A DNA stretch of 20,761 nucleotides, taken from the NCBI GenBank assembly GCA_964557845.1, contig CAZLBV010000065.1, forward strand, positions 1-20,761. The letters run 5' to 3'. Under the pieces are notes generated by a model. It saw only the letters and a program-made list of their open reading frames with translations. It was not told the DNA's origin and ran no database searches. A program made the position numbers and the translations under genes. The DNA comes from CAZLBV01 sp964557845. GTDB taxonomy: Bacteria > Acidobacteriota > Aminicenantia > Aminicenantales > Aminicenantaceae. Numbering within the stretch: the stretch's first letter is position 1; every line of letters starts with the position of its first letter. Shown here piece by piece: positions 14,024 through 20,761 of the stretch.

Positions 14024-15016
14024 ATGAGATTTTTTATCACCGGCGCCACTGGATTCATCGGAACAGAATTAATCAAGTTTCTTCATAATAAAGGCTTTAC
14101 GATCAGAGTATTCTGCAGACCCACTTCCGATACAAATGTATTCAACCAAATACCTGTTGAAATTGCCTACGGTGATATTCGTGACATTCACAGCATAGAA
14201 GAAGGCATAAAGGAATGTGACTATATTATTCACCTTGCCGGCTACGCAAAAAACTGGGCAAAAGATCCTCGGACATTCTATGATATAAATTATCACGGAT
14301 TGGATCATCTACTTAAGGCTGCACGGAAAGAGAGAATAAAAAAAGCCGTTCTCGTTTCTACCTGTATGGTGTTCGGCCCATCTAATAAAAATGCTGTCAA
14401 TGAAGATGCTAATCCGGGAGAGGTTCATCTCTGCGATTATCAACATTCTAAATGTGAGGCTGATAAACTTGGATTGAGTGTAGTTCAAGACGGAATTCCG
14501 GTGGTATTAGTTCATCCCACCCGCGTATTTGGTCCCGGTTTGTTTACCGAAGGAAATTCAGTTACCATTTTGATCAAGAATTACATTGAGGGTAAATGGA
14601 GATTCATTCTCTCTGACGGATCAGCCGTGGGTAATTATGTCTTTATCGATGATGTGGTCCAAGGAATTTGGAAAGCTTTTGAACGGGGCGTACATGGTGA
14701 AAAATATATTTTAGGTGGGGAAAATATCTCCTACAACGATTTCTATAATACTCTTGCGGCAATGTCAAAACAATCCCGTCACATGATTCATATTCCTAAA
14801 TGGTCAGCCATGACCGCGGCCCGGCTCCAATTATTTCTCGCCAAATATTTCGGAAAGTACCCCCTGATTACTCCGGACTGGATTCGTATTTTTTCCATAG
14901 ACTGGGCATTTTCATCTGATAAAGCCCAAAAGGAACTGGGATATACCATCACCCCCTTTAAACTGGGTATAGAAAAAACGATAGAGTGGTTAAGATCAGG
15001 TCAAAAAAATAAATAG
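14024..15016 (+). CDS. NAD(P)-dependent epimerase/reductase, extended SDR
   Basis: A 330-residue extended short-chain dehydrogenase: TGATGFIG (6-13) for the dinucleotide, HLAGYA (70-75), a catalytic YxxxK at Tyr139-Lys143 (YQHSK), and VHPTRVFGPG. It resembles the dihydroflavonol reductase, 3-beta-hydroxysteroid dehydrogenase and HpnA group, which act on sugars, steroids or lipid intermediates. I chose the ATG at 14024 because the fold begins at once (MRFFITGATG). The longer frame to 13955 adds an implausible 23-residue leader. The nearest AGAGGA is about 14 nt upstream, further than ideal. The next gene starts 11 nt after its stop. With an Aur1/PAP2-like gene downstream, a lipid substrate is possible. 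The specific substrate is unknown. Confidence 0.88.
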   Translation: MRFFITGATGFIGTELIKFLHNKGFTIRVFCRPTSDTNVFNQIPVEIAYGDIRDIHSIEEGIKECDYIIHLAGYAKNWAKDPRTFYDINYHGLDHLLKAARKERIKKAVLVSTCMVFGPSNKNAVNEDANPGEVHLCDYQHSKCEADKLGLSVVQDGIPVVLVHPTRVFGPGLFTEGNSVTILIKNYIEGKWRFILSDGSAVGNYVFIDDVVQGIWKAFERGVHGEKYILGGENISYNDFYNTLAAMSKQSRHMIHIPKWSAMTAARLQLFLAKYFGKYPLITPDWIRIFSIDWAFSSDKAQKELGYTITPFKLGIEKTIEWLRSGQKNK

Positions 15017-15027
15017 AGGTTAACTGA

Positions 15028-15741
15028 ATGGATTTTTTTAAAAAATTTTATCATTCCGGTGACCTAAACACAAAAGGGCAGGGCAAACAAACCGCAATCC
15101 TGCTTATGGCGGCCATCTTGCCGGCTCTTCAGAGGACATTTGGATCGATCGAATTTGCCCAGGCAACATTTCAGGACTCCAGCGAATTCTTCTGTGTTAT
15201 GTACATGTTCGTGACGGCTTTTATTTTTTTTGGCATCATACCTGCATTAACTATAAGATTCTTCTTCTCAGAACCTTTAAAAGAGTATGGTCTCCGCCTG
15301 GGAGACTGGCGTTGGGGATTGCCTGCAGTCATTGTTCTTTTTATCTTGATTTCCGTCATCTTCATCTATCCATCCTCCCAAACAGAGGAGATCCGGTCAT
15401 TTTTTCCCTTTGATAAAAACGCAGGCGAGACAGCGTTTTCCCTCATAAGGCTTCAATTTTTCCGGGGACTGCTGTTTTATTCCGCATGGGAATTCTTCTT
15501 CCGCGGTTTTATTCTTTTCGGGCTTAGAAAACACTTCGGGGATTGGATGGCTATATGTATACAAGTTATCCCCTCCTGTCTTTGGCACCTGGGTCTATCT
15601 GCCGGGGAGATCTTTATCTCGATCGCAGCCGGTCTATTGTTCGGAGTGATGGCCCTTCGTACCCGGTCAATATTTTGGCCTTTTCTTTTGCATTATTTAA
15701 TTGGTATAATCCTGGACTTATTTATTATATTCACTGGCTGA
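15028..15741 (+). CDS. CPBP-family intramembrane protease (CAAX protease-like)
   Basis: A 237-residue membrane protein with about six to eight hydrophobic helices. The three CPBP motifs appear in order. The first is WEFFFRGFILFGL (154-166, Glu155 and Arg159; the second Glu of the usual EExxxR is Phe, a known variant). The second is CLWHLG (His187) and the third LLHYLIG (His222). These residues form the metal-dependent site of Rce1/CaaX-type glutamic intramembrane proteases, though many bacterial members have no known substrate. GAGG stands at normal distance before the ATG. It lies between an SDR gene (11 nt) and a PAP2-type gene (60 nt), so all three are probably cotranscribed. Confidence 0.85.
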   Translation: MDFFKKFYHSGDLNTKGQGKQTAILLMAAILPALQRTFGSIEFAQATFQDSSEFFCVMYMFVTAFIFFGIIPALTIRFFFSEPLKEYGLRLGDWRWGLPAVIVLFILISVIFIYPSSQTEEIRSFFPFDKNAGETAFSLIRLQFFRGLLFYSAWEFFFRGFILFGLRKHFGDWMAICIQVIPSCLWHLGLSAGEIFISIAAGLLFGVMALRTRSIFWPFLLHYLIGIILDLFIIFTG

Positions 15742-15801
15742 TTGATTTTATACACCGATAATAAGTCTGCAATAATTGCACATAATAAATTGGATCAAAT
15801 A

Positions 15802-16740
15802 ATGCCTGAAAAGAACACATTAAAGAAATTTTGGGTAAAACGCTACGGACATATTCGATTTCGTTTAATGGAATTTACCACCACCGGTTATTTGGCTGTG
15901 ATCGGAATTCTTTTGATCTTCTTTCATAAAAATGTTCCTGATTGGCCTCTTTATTCCTTAGGCCACGGATTATTCATAGTACTCATCCTGGAAATTGTGC
16001 GGATCGGAGAAAAACATCCCGAAAAAAAACTGCTCTGGATCTTGCGGACTTTTTACCCTGCCGGAGTCATGATGCTTGCCTGGAGCGAATTGGGAGCCCT
16101 CGTTCGCATGATATTCGGTGATTACTGGTCCACGGACCTGATCATTAATATGGATAGATCTATCTTTGGAGTACATCCAACTGTCTGGGTCCAGCAGTTC
16201 TACCGACCTTGGTTGGATGAGCTGATGAATATTTTCTACACCGGATATTATCTTTTTTACCCGTCCCTGATCCTGACTTTATATGTCCGGGGAAAAAAAC
16301 AGGAAACAATGGCAACTTTTTCACTTTTGACCTTTGCTATGTTCACCAACTTTCTACTTTTCTATTTCTTTCCCACACTTTCCCCGGCCATGGAGAAAAG
16401 CCTGCAGGTTCTCCAAACAAAAGAATGGACCGGTTACACCGTGGCGAAACTTACCAGACTTATTCAATATAACATGGCAGAAGGAGGAGGTACTTTTCCT
16501 TCCTCTCACATCACAGTGGCTTTGATCGCTTCACTGATCGCTCTCCGCTACGAGAAAAAATTGGGCTATGTCTTCATCATCATGACCTTGGGAGTGGTGG
16601 TTTCAACCGTCTATCTCGGCTATCATCATGCGGTCGACCCCATCTTCGGATTGATCTGGGGAGCAGTTTGTTATCCCCTGGGATTGCGCTGGATTAAATC
16701 CCGTGGGGAAGATACCAACACACTTCCCCAAAACAGATAA
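15802..16740 (+). CDS. PAP2-superfamily membrane phosphatase/phosphotransferase, Aur1-like
   Basis: A 312-residue protein with about six to seven membrane helices. The N-terminal RMIFGDYWSTDLIINMDRSIFGVHPTVWVQQFY...LDELMNIFYTGYYLFYP segment is typical of inositolphosphotransferase/Aur1-type PAP2 proteins. The active-site motifs follow: GGTFPSSHITVAL (PSSH, motif C2) and STVYLGYHHAVDPIFG (His-His-x-x-Asp, motif C3). Such enzymes remove or transfer phosphate-linked head groups on membrane lipids. I chose the ATG at 15802 since the TTG at 15742 gives a poor 20-residue leader with no ribosome site. It is the last gene before a convergent junction. Lipid phosphatase versus head-group transferase cannot be settled here. 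Confidence 0.85.
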   Translation: MPEKNTLKKFWVKRYGHIRFRLMEFTTTGYLAVIGILLIFFHKNVPDWPLYSLGHGLFIVLILEIVRIGEKHPEKKLLWILRTFYPAGVMMLAWSELGALVRMIFGDYWSTDLIINMDRSIFGVHPTVWVQQFYRPWLDELMNIFYTGYYLFYPSLILTLYVRGKKQETMATFSLLTFAMFTNFLLFYFFPTLSPAMEKSLQVLQTKEWTGYTVAKLTRLIQYNMAEGGGTFPSSHITVALIASLIALRYEKKLGYVFIIMTLGVVVSTVYLGYHHAVDPIFGLIWGAVCYPLGLRWIKSRGEDTNTLPQNR

Positions 16741-16743
16741 TCA

Positions 16744-16775
16744 ATCAGTATTCTTTATAAATTTTTCATACTGAT
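16744..16775. repeat. 8-bp inverted repeat after the PAP2-like gene
   Basis: ATCAGTAT (16744-16751) pairs with ATACTGAT (16768-16775) across a 16-base AT-rich loop, four bases after the stop codon. It could be a weak 3' stem. The T-run lies inside the loop, so it is not a standard intrinsic terminator. Confidence 0.35.
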
Positions 16776-16851
16776 AAACTCCCGAGAATGATAAAAATAT
16801 AAAGTGTATGGGAGGGTGTGTAGATGAGTGAACGAGTGGGTGCATTCGAGA

Positions 16852-16917
16852 TTCTATCTTCTGACTCCTCAGTTTTCTTCTATCTTCTATCTTCTGGTTT
16901 TTGATCTTCTATAATCT
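16852..16917. repeat. Degenerate heptamer repeat (TATCTTC-like)
   Basis: TATCTTC occurs at about 16855, and two copies stand in perfect tandem at about 16881-16894. The intervening and following bases (TGACTCC, GATCTTC) keep a seven-base period with substitutions. It fills much of the gap between two convergent genes and does not code. Confidence 0.6.
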
Positions 16918-16923
16918 GCTTTA

Positions 16924-17817
16924 TCATCTTTTATAAAGATATACATAATGCTCCTGGCCCTCCTCATCCAGGACTGTAGTGAGATCTAATTCTTTTTCTT
17001 TCCATCCTGGGATCGAATAGTTATGGGAAACAACCAGCGTCCCAGGTTTAAGCCGTTCTTCCAGAACGGGCCTCAAGAGTTCATTCGATTCTGGCAGCAG
17101 ATACAGGGTAATCACTGTAGCCTTAGAAATATCCACCTTCAAGGCATCTTTTTTAATGAACTTAACAAGTTTCTCGACATCTGCCTCTTTGGCATTTTCT
17201 TTGGATTCTTTGATCCGTTGAGGATCGATATCGATTCCTACCCCCCGGGCGCCGTATATTTTGGCTGCATTGATCACAATGCGTCCGTCTCCGCATCCAA
17301 TATCATACAGCACATCATCTTCATCCAGTTCAGCCATTTCCAGCATCTTGTCCACAACCGGCATAGGTGTTGGGACATAAGGTGCAAGATCTACCGCATC
17401 TTCTCGTCCATGAGATCCCTCATATAGCTCGAGCAGCTCATGTTCATTGTAGCGGAATGAATAGGATTTGCCGGGGCTGACCTTATATGTGATCTCTCTT
17501 CCTACTCTTTGGAAAGTAATTTCCATAATTACCCCTCGGGGGAATTCGTGGACTTCATCCGGCCTGATCTCTTTTCTCTCTTGCTTATCTTCCCGGTTTA
17601 AAGGCTTGATCGTATAAACAATATTTTCCCGGGTCACATTCCGGATAGTGGCCTTTCCGTCCTCATGCTCCATAATCCAACTATCCGAAGACATACTCAA
17701 CGGATGCCAACGGCTGCCGATATGATAACTGAATTCTTCCACCGGAATAAAAGCAAGAAGACAGCCTGTTAAAAAAATGGAAATGAAGCCTGCTGAAAGA
17801 ATTACTTTCTTAATCAT
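16924..17817 (-). CDS. Lipoprotein-signal-bearing SAM-methyltransferase-fold protein
   Basis: A 297-residue protein with a convincing lipoprotein signal (MIKKVILSAGFISIFLTGC, lipobox LTGC, Cys19). A beta-rich N-terminal region of about 120 residues has no family I recognise. A class I methyltransferase domain follows from about 146. It begins at PYVPTPMPVVDKMLEMA, with motif I DIGCGDGRIVI (172-182) and the acidic GVGIDIDP (192-199) binding SAM ribose. This layout resembles the small lysine-methyltransferase group near FAM173/Dot1-like enzymes. GGGAG precedes the ATG. The combination is odd because SAM is cytoplasmic while the signal implies a periplasmic or surface position. It lies 39 bp downstream of the molybdenum hydroxylase genes and probably shares their transcript. 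Confidence 0.85.
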   Translation of the reverse strand: MIKKVILSAGFISIFLTGCLLAFIPVEEFSYHIGSRWHPLSMSSDSWIMEHEDGKATIRNVTRENIVYTIKPLNREDKQERKEIRPDEVHEFPRGVIMEITFQRVGREITYKVSPGKSYSFRYNEHELLELYEGSHGREDAVDLAPYVPTPMPVVDKMLEMAELDEDDVLYDIGCGDGRIVINAAKIYGARGVGIDIDPQRIKESKENAKEADVEKLVKFIKKDALKVDISKATVITLYLLPESNELLRPVLEERLKPGTLVVSHNYSIPGWKEKELDLTTVLDEEGQEHYVYLYKR

Positions 17818-17830
17818 TATTTCTCCCTCG

Positions 17831-17852
17831 AATTAGAACGATCTAATTTTTT
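17831..17852 (+). terminator. AT-rich hairpin with T-run, plus-strand orientation
   Basis: AATTAGA (17831-17837) pairs with TCTAATT (17842-17848), loop ACGA, followed by T to 17852. It is terminator-shaped only for rightward transcription, whereas both neighbours are leftward. For them it is a stem just before the methyltransferase ribosome site. The stem is weak. Confidence 0.3.
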
Positions 17853-17856
17853 AAAC

Positions 17857-20013
17857 TTACGCCTTTTGATCAAGAGCTTCCTTTATTCTATCAGGAGTCA
17901 TGGGCAGCGTGAACATTCTGATTCCGACAGCATCAAAAACTGCATTAGCCATCACAGCGCCCATAGGTGTTACAGCCGGTTCTCCGCACCCTTGGGGAGG
18001 CATCTCCGGATTATTGACCAGAACAGTTTCGATCTTAGGAAGCCAGGAGAATCGGGGAATCTCATAGGTGTCAAAATTTTCGGTTAAGATCTTCCCATCT
18101 TTAAATTCGATCTCCTCTGTCAAGGAATAACCCAGCCCCATGATAATACATCCTTCTATTTGCATTCTTACCCCTTCAGGGTTGATAACCTCACCGGTAT
18201 CCTGGGCGCATACCACCCGTTCAGCACGGATTGAGCCGGTATTCTTGTCGACTTTCACTTCCGCCATAGTGGCTACATAGGTTCCCAGATAATTAGTGAT
18301 CGCGATTCCATATCCTTTTCCACTGGGTGCTTTTTCAAATGACCGTCCAAATCTTTCAGCCGCGGCCGAAAGAACCTTGATCATTCTTTTATCTGTCAGA
18401 TTTATCAAGCGAAAATTTAGTGGATCGATCCCTGCCTCTGCTGCCATCACATCCATTTGAGATTCCATAGCAAAGACATTGGTATTGCTGCCGGGTCCCT
18501 GCCAGGCACCGACACCAAAAGGGTGAGGACTTCCTCCTCCCCGGCCGCCCCAGCTGCCAAAGGACCTTACCCGGTGATGAGGAATGTTATACAATGGCTC
18601 AGAGCTTCTGCTGCCGGCAAAATAATTATCATATTCCCAAAAAACTATCTGATTATTTTGATCTATACCAGTATTGACCTCAATCACAGCCGCAGGACGG
18701 AACGTATCAAGAAAAAATTCTTCTTTCCTCGTCCAGGCAACCTGTACCGGCTTATTGACCAATTTAGCGAGACGGGCAGCCTCTACGATCTGCTGCCCTT
18801 GATTCTTCCCTCCGAAACCACATCCTACAAAGGGAGTCCTTACGCGAACGTTTTCCAGTGGTATTTCCAGTGTCCGGGCGACCTCTCCCTGGGCCCGGAA
18901 AGGGGACTGGGTTGAAGCCCAGACTTCTGCTTTATCGCCCTCAACACTGACAACGGCTGTATGCGTTTCTGTGGGAGCATGCGCTACATATTGATTGTAA
19001 TAAGTTTTAACAAAGGTCTTTACAGCTGAATCTTTCCCAACTTCCAGTTCTCCTGCCTCAGTTACAACATCCCCTCCAGCTGCTGATCGCCTTAAATGTT
19101 TGAAGATCGAATCATTATCCAGCTTAGAGGAGGAAGGCTGATACTGGGCTTTGATCAAACCTAGAGCTTTTTCTGCCACGTCGGGGTATTTATGCAGAAC
19201 GGCTACACTATCGCCGTCACGAATGATCTGAATATCCTTGATCTTCTCAGCATCGGAGGTATCGACCGACAGGATCTTCCCCCCATGAGCCGGAGCCCTT
19301 AATATCCGGGCATAAAGCATTCCGGGTAAATGGATATCCCCGGTGAATTTGGCCTGCCCGGTAACCTTCTGCTCAGCATCCATACGGTCAGTAGGTTTCC
19401 CTGAAATGATGTGCTGAGAATAAGGTTTGATATCCGGTTTCTCCTGAAGGTGTTTATCAATTTTTTTACCTTGGACTAGATCAGCATAAGATATTTTTTC
19501 ATCGGTATTATTTTTATTAAAGATGATCCCCTGTTTTGCTACCAGAGTCTCTTTAGGAAGATCTAACTTCTGAGCTGCCATTTCGATCAGAACAGCTCGA
19601 GCTTCAGCTGCAGCTCGCCGCAAGGGTGGGCCAAAATATTTAGTGCTTCTCGAACCAAATGTTCCTGCATCCCAGGGACAGAGGTCTGTATCTCCCATAA
19701 CCATATCCACGCTGTCTAAAGGAATATCCAGCTCCTCAGCCAGCATTTGAGCCAGCGATGTATGGATTCCCTGTCCCATTTCAATCTTTCCGGTAAAACA
19801 GGATACCCTCCCATCTATTCCTATCTTGAGATAGGCATTAAAATCTTCAGGGTATTCTCTTTGCCCTGAATAAAGCATTACAGAAGACTCTCCTGTAGAG
19901 AAAAAAATGACTATGCCCCCTCCCACCAGTTTAAGGAATTCCCGGCGGTCCAGACCATAAGGCAAGAGATCCTTTTCACTATCTTGGGGTTTATATTGAT
20001 CGTTTTTTCTCAT
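17857..20013 (-). CDS. Molybdenum hydroxylase large subunit, IorB-like, Tat-exported
   Basis: A 718-residue molybdopterin-binding subunit of the xanthine dehydrogenase/aldehyde oxidase family, closest in style to isoquinoline 1-oxidoreductase beta subunits. It opens with a twin-arginine signal (LDRREFLKLVGGGIVIFF, 21-38), so the folded cofactor-loaded complex should be exported. Family segments are GKIEMGQGIHTSLAQMLAEEL (75-95), CGFGGK (398-403), GAWQGPGSNTNVFAMES (502-518), and QGCGEPA (674-680) with the catalytic Glu678. It hydroxylates a ring or aldehyde carbon using water and passes electrons to the small subunit. The start overlaps the small-subunit stop by ATGA. No FAD subunit is present here. 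The substrate is unknown. Confidence 0.92.
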   Translation of the reverse strand: MRKNDQYKPQDSEKDLLPYGLDRREFLKLVGGGIVIFFSTGESSVMLYSGQREYPEDFNAYLKIGIDGRVSCFTGKIEMGQGIHTSLAQMLAEELDIPLDSVDMVMGDTDLCPWDAGTFGSRSTKYFGPPLRRAAAEARAVLIEMAAQKLDLPKETLVAKQGIIFNKNNTDEKISYADLVQGKKIDKHLQEKPDIKPYSQHIISGKPTDRMDAEQKVTGQAKFTGDIHLPGMLYARILRAPAHGGKILSVDTSDAEKIKDIQIIRDGDSVAVLHKYPDVAEKALGLIKAQYQPSSSKLDNDSIFKHLRRSAAGGDVVTEAGELEVGKDSAVKTFVKTYYNQYVAHAPTETHTAVVSVEGDKAEVWASTQSPFRAQGEVARTLEIPLENVRVRTPFVGCGFGGKNQGQQIVEAARLAKLVNKPVQVAWTRKEEFFLDTFRPAAVIEVNTGIDQNNQIVFWEYDNYFAGSRSSEPLYNIPHHRVRSFGSWGGRGGGSPHPFGVGAWQGPGSNTNVFAMESQMDVMAAEAGIDPLNFRLINLTDKRMIKVLSAAAERFGRSFEKAPSGKGYGIAITNYLGTYVATMAEVKVDKNTGSIRAERVVCAQDTGEVINPEGVRMQIEGCIIMGLGYSLTEEIEFKDGKILTENFDTYEIPRFSWLPKIETVLVNNPEMPPQGCGEPAVTPMGAVMANAVFDAVGIRMFTLPMTPDRIKEALDQKA

Positions 20014-20489
20014 TTGACTTTACCTCTCAGAACAGCAGCAGCTGTTTGGACGGCTTGAAGAATTCGGGGATAACTTCCACAACGGCAGAGATTTCCCTCT
20101 AAGGATTCAAGGATATCATCAACCGAGGGCATCGGATTCCTCTGCAATAAACTGTAAGCTTTAAGGATCATTCCCGGTGTGCAGAATCCGCATTGGAGAG
20201 CATTATGCTGCATAAATGCTTTCTGAAGGGGATGCAGATCCCCGTTTTTTTTAATCCCTTCTATGGTTATGACCTCTTTCCCGCCAATGTTCTTGATCGG
20301 ATACTGGCAGGACAACTCCGGTGATCCATCAATAAGCACTGTGCAGGCTCCACAAAACCCTTCACCGCAGCTGTATTTTGTTCCGGTAAGGTTGAAGTCT
20401 GTGCGCAGGACCCATAAAAGCATCCGGTCAGGCTCTGAAGATACCCGGACAGCGTCTCCATTGAGAGTAAATTCATATGTATTTTCCAT
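20010..20489 (-). CDS. [2Fe-2S] small subunit of the molybdenum hydroxylase, IorA-like
   Basis: A 159-residue electron-transfer subunit with two [2Fe-2S] centres. Plant-ferredoxin-type ligands are Cys41, Cys46, Cys49 (SCGEGFCGACTVL) and Cys61. The helical-domain ligands are Cys100, Cys103 (QCGFCTPGM) and Cys135, Cys137 (NLCRCGSYP). The length is normal for the family. It has no signal and would be carried out by the Tat signal of its partner, the usual arrangement. GGGAG precedes the ATG and a good promoter lies just upstream, so it heads the operon. It relays electrons from the molybdenum site, probably to a cytochrome not encoded here. Confidence 0.95.
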   Translation of the reverse strand: MENTYEFTLNGDAVRVSSEPDRMLLWVLRTDFNLTGTKYSCGEGFCGACTVLIDGSPELSCQYPIKNIGGKEVITIEGIKKNGDLHPLQKAFMQHNALQCGFCTPGMILKAYSLLQRNPMPSVDDILESLEGNLCRCGSYPRILQAVQTAAAVLRGKVK

Positions 20490-20507
20490 CTTATCTCCCT
20501 TAAAATT

Positions 20508-20536
20508 AAGATACTATAGAGATAAGCATCTGTCAA
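20508..20536 (-). promoter_or_regulatory. Promoter of the molybdenum hydroxylase operon
   Basis: On the minus strand a perfect TTGACA (20536-20531) and TATCTT (20513-20508) are exactly 17 nt apart. The start should be near 20501, about 12 nt ahead of the ATG at 20489, just enough to include the AGGGAG ribosome site. Confidence 0.65.
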
Positions 20537-20554
20537 AATCTCCTGGACTTTTCA

Positions 20555-20672
20555 TAAAAAATGCCGATGGTAATGATGAACAATTAATTATCACAAAGTT
20601 GGAATATTTTACAGAAATCATTTTTTCTTCAAATAGGGCTTGATAATACCCATTCTATATCGGCATTTTTTA
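20555..20672. mobile_element. 118-bp element with 14-bp perfect inverted termini (MITE-like), copy B
   Basis: TAAAAAATGCCGAT (20555-20568) is the exact inverse of ATCGGCATTTTTTA (20659-20672). The 90 bp inside are AT-rich and contain a second pairing, ATTATCA (20587-20593) with TGATAAT (20641-20647). It is noncoding. The termini resemble those of the element at 12117-12235. No target-site duplication is visible. It could alternatively be a small structured RNA with terminator-like ends on both strands. Confidence 0.5.
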
Positions 20673-20761
20673 CCTAAAGGCGAGCCGACTCTCAACGCAT
20701 CAGCTTTGTTGCGGAAAGTTCGCAGTGGACAACCACAGCTTCACTTCCCGACGCCGCGCTG
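20673..20761. other. GC-richer unassigned window end
   Basis: This 89-bp stretch has distinctly higher GC than the preceding inverted-repeat element. Two plus-strand frames stay open to the window edge, but there is no start codon with a ribosome site. It contains GTGGACAACCACAGCTTCAC (20725-20744), similar to a sequence after the carbamoyltransferase gene. I cannot assign it. Confidence 0.3.

Noticed and set aside
15742..15801. TTG-initiated extension of the PAP2-like protein
   Set aside because: No ribosome site and a polar leader not typical of the family; the ATG at 15802 fits better.
20555..20672. Complete insertion sequence
   Set aside because: 118 bp cannot hold a transposase, and no target-site duplication is seen at its ends.

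Overview
The window looks like part of a chromosome from an uncultured, didermic, probably anaerobic heterotroph with about 45-48% GC. The style of its genes recalls Acidobacteriota / Aminicenantes-type bacteria: a Ser/Thr kinase fused through one membrane segment to TPRs, Tat-exported sugar oxidoreductase and isomerase, a DUF1080 lipoprotein, and a Tat-exported molybdenum hydroxylase. That placement is inference; no rRNA or tRNA gene was seen.

Region 1 (1-7029) is a divergent carbohydrate locus. Leftward run a Tat-exported Gfo/Idh/MocA oxidoreductase (cut by the window edge) and a DUF1080 lipoprotein. Rightward run a Tat-exported TIM-barrel isomerase, a doubtful 80-codon ORF, a GHMP kinase resembling plant glucuronokinase, the three TRAP transporter genes dctP-dctQ-dctM, and a small membrane protein. 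The first three products are the usual components of 3-keto-glycoside chemistry and all appear to be exported. The kinase plus TRAP system suggests import of a uronate or similar acidic sugar and its anomeric phosphorylation.

Region 2 (7030-11700) holds a transmembrane Ser/Thr kinase-TPR gene broken by an apparent one-base deletion. Convergent to it is a large exported protein that fuses an M28 aminopeptidase to an M19 (renal dipeptidase-type) domain, with both metal-ligand sets intact. The pair looks like a self-contained peptide-degrading enzyme.

Region 3 (11700-12830) is a repeat-rich noncoding island. It contains two 71-bp direct repeats 165 bp apart, a GC-rich pair of competing hairpins, and a 119-bp element bounded by inverted repeats. 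A second element of almost the same size with related termini lies at 20555-20672. After the island come an FlK-like hotdog thioesterase gene with an in-frame amber codon, and then an intact ornithine carbamoyltransferase gene with its own promoter.

Region 4 (13834-16740) is a rightward cluster of an extended-SDR epimerase/reductase, a CPBP (CAAX-protease-like) membrane protein and an Aur1/PAP2-type membrane phosphatase or phosphotransferase. It may serve membrane lipid modification. Region 5 (16924-20490) runs leftward from a consensus-like promoter. It encodes a two-subunit IorAB-type molybdenum hydroxylase and then a SAM-methyltransferase-fold protein that unexpectedly carries a lipoprotein signal. 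The short gaps hold heptamer-like simple repeats and inverted repeats.
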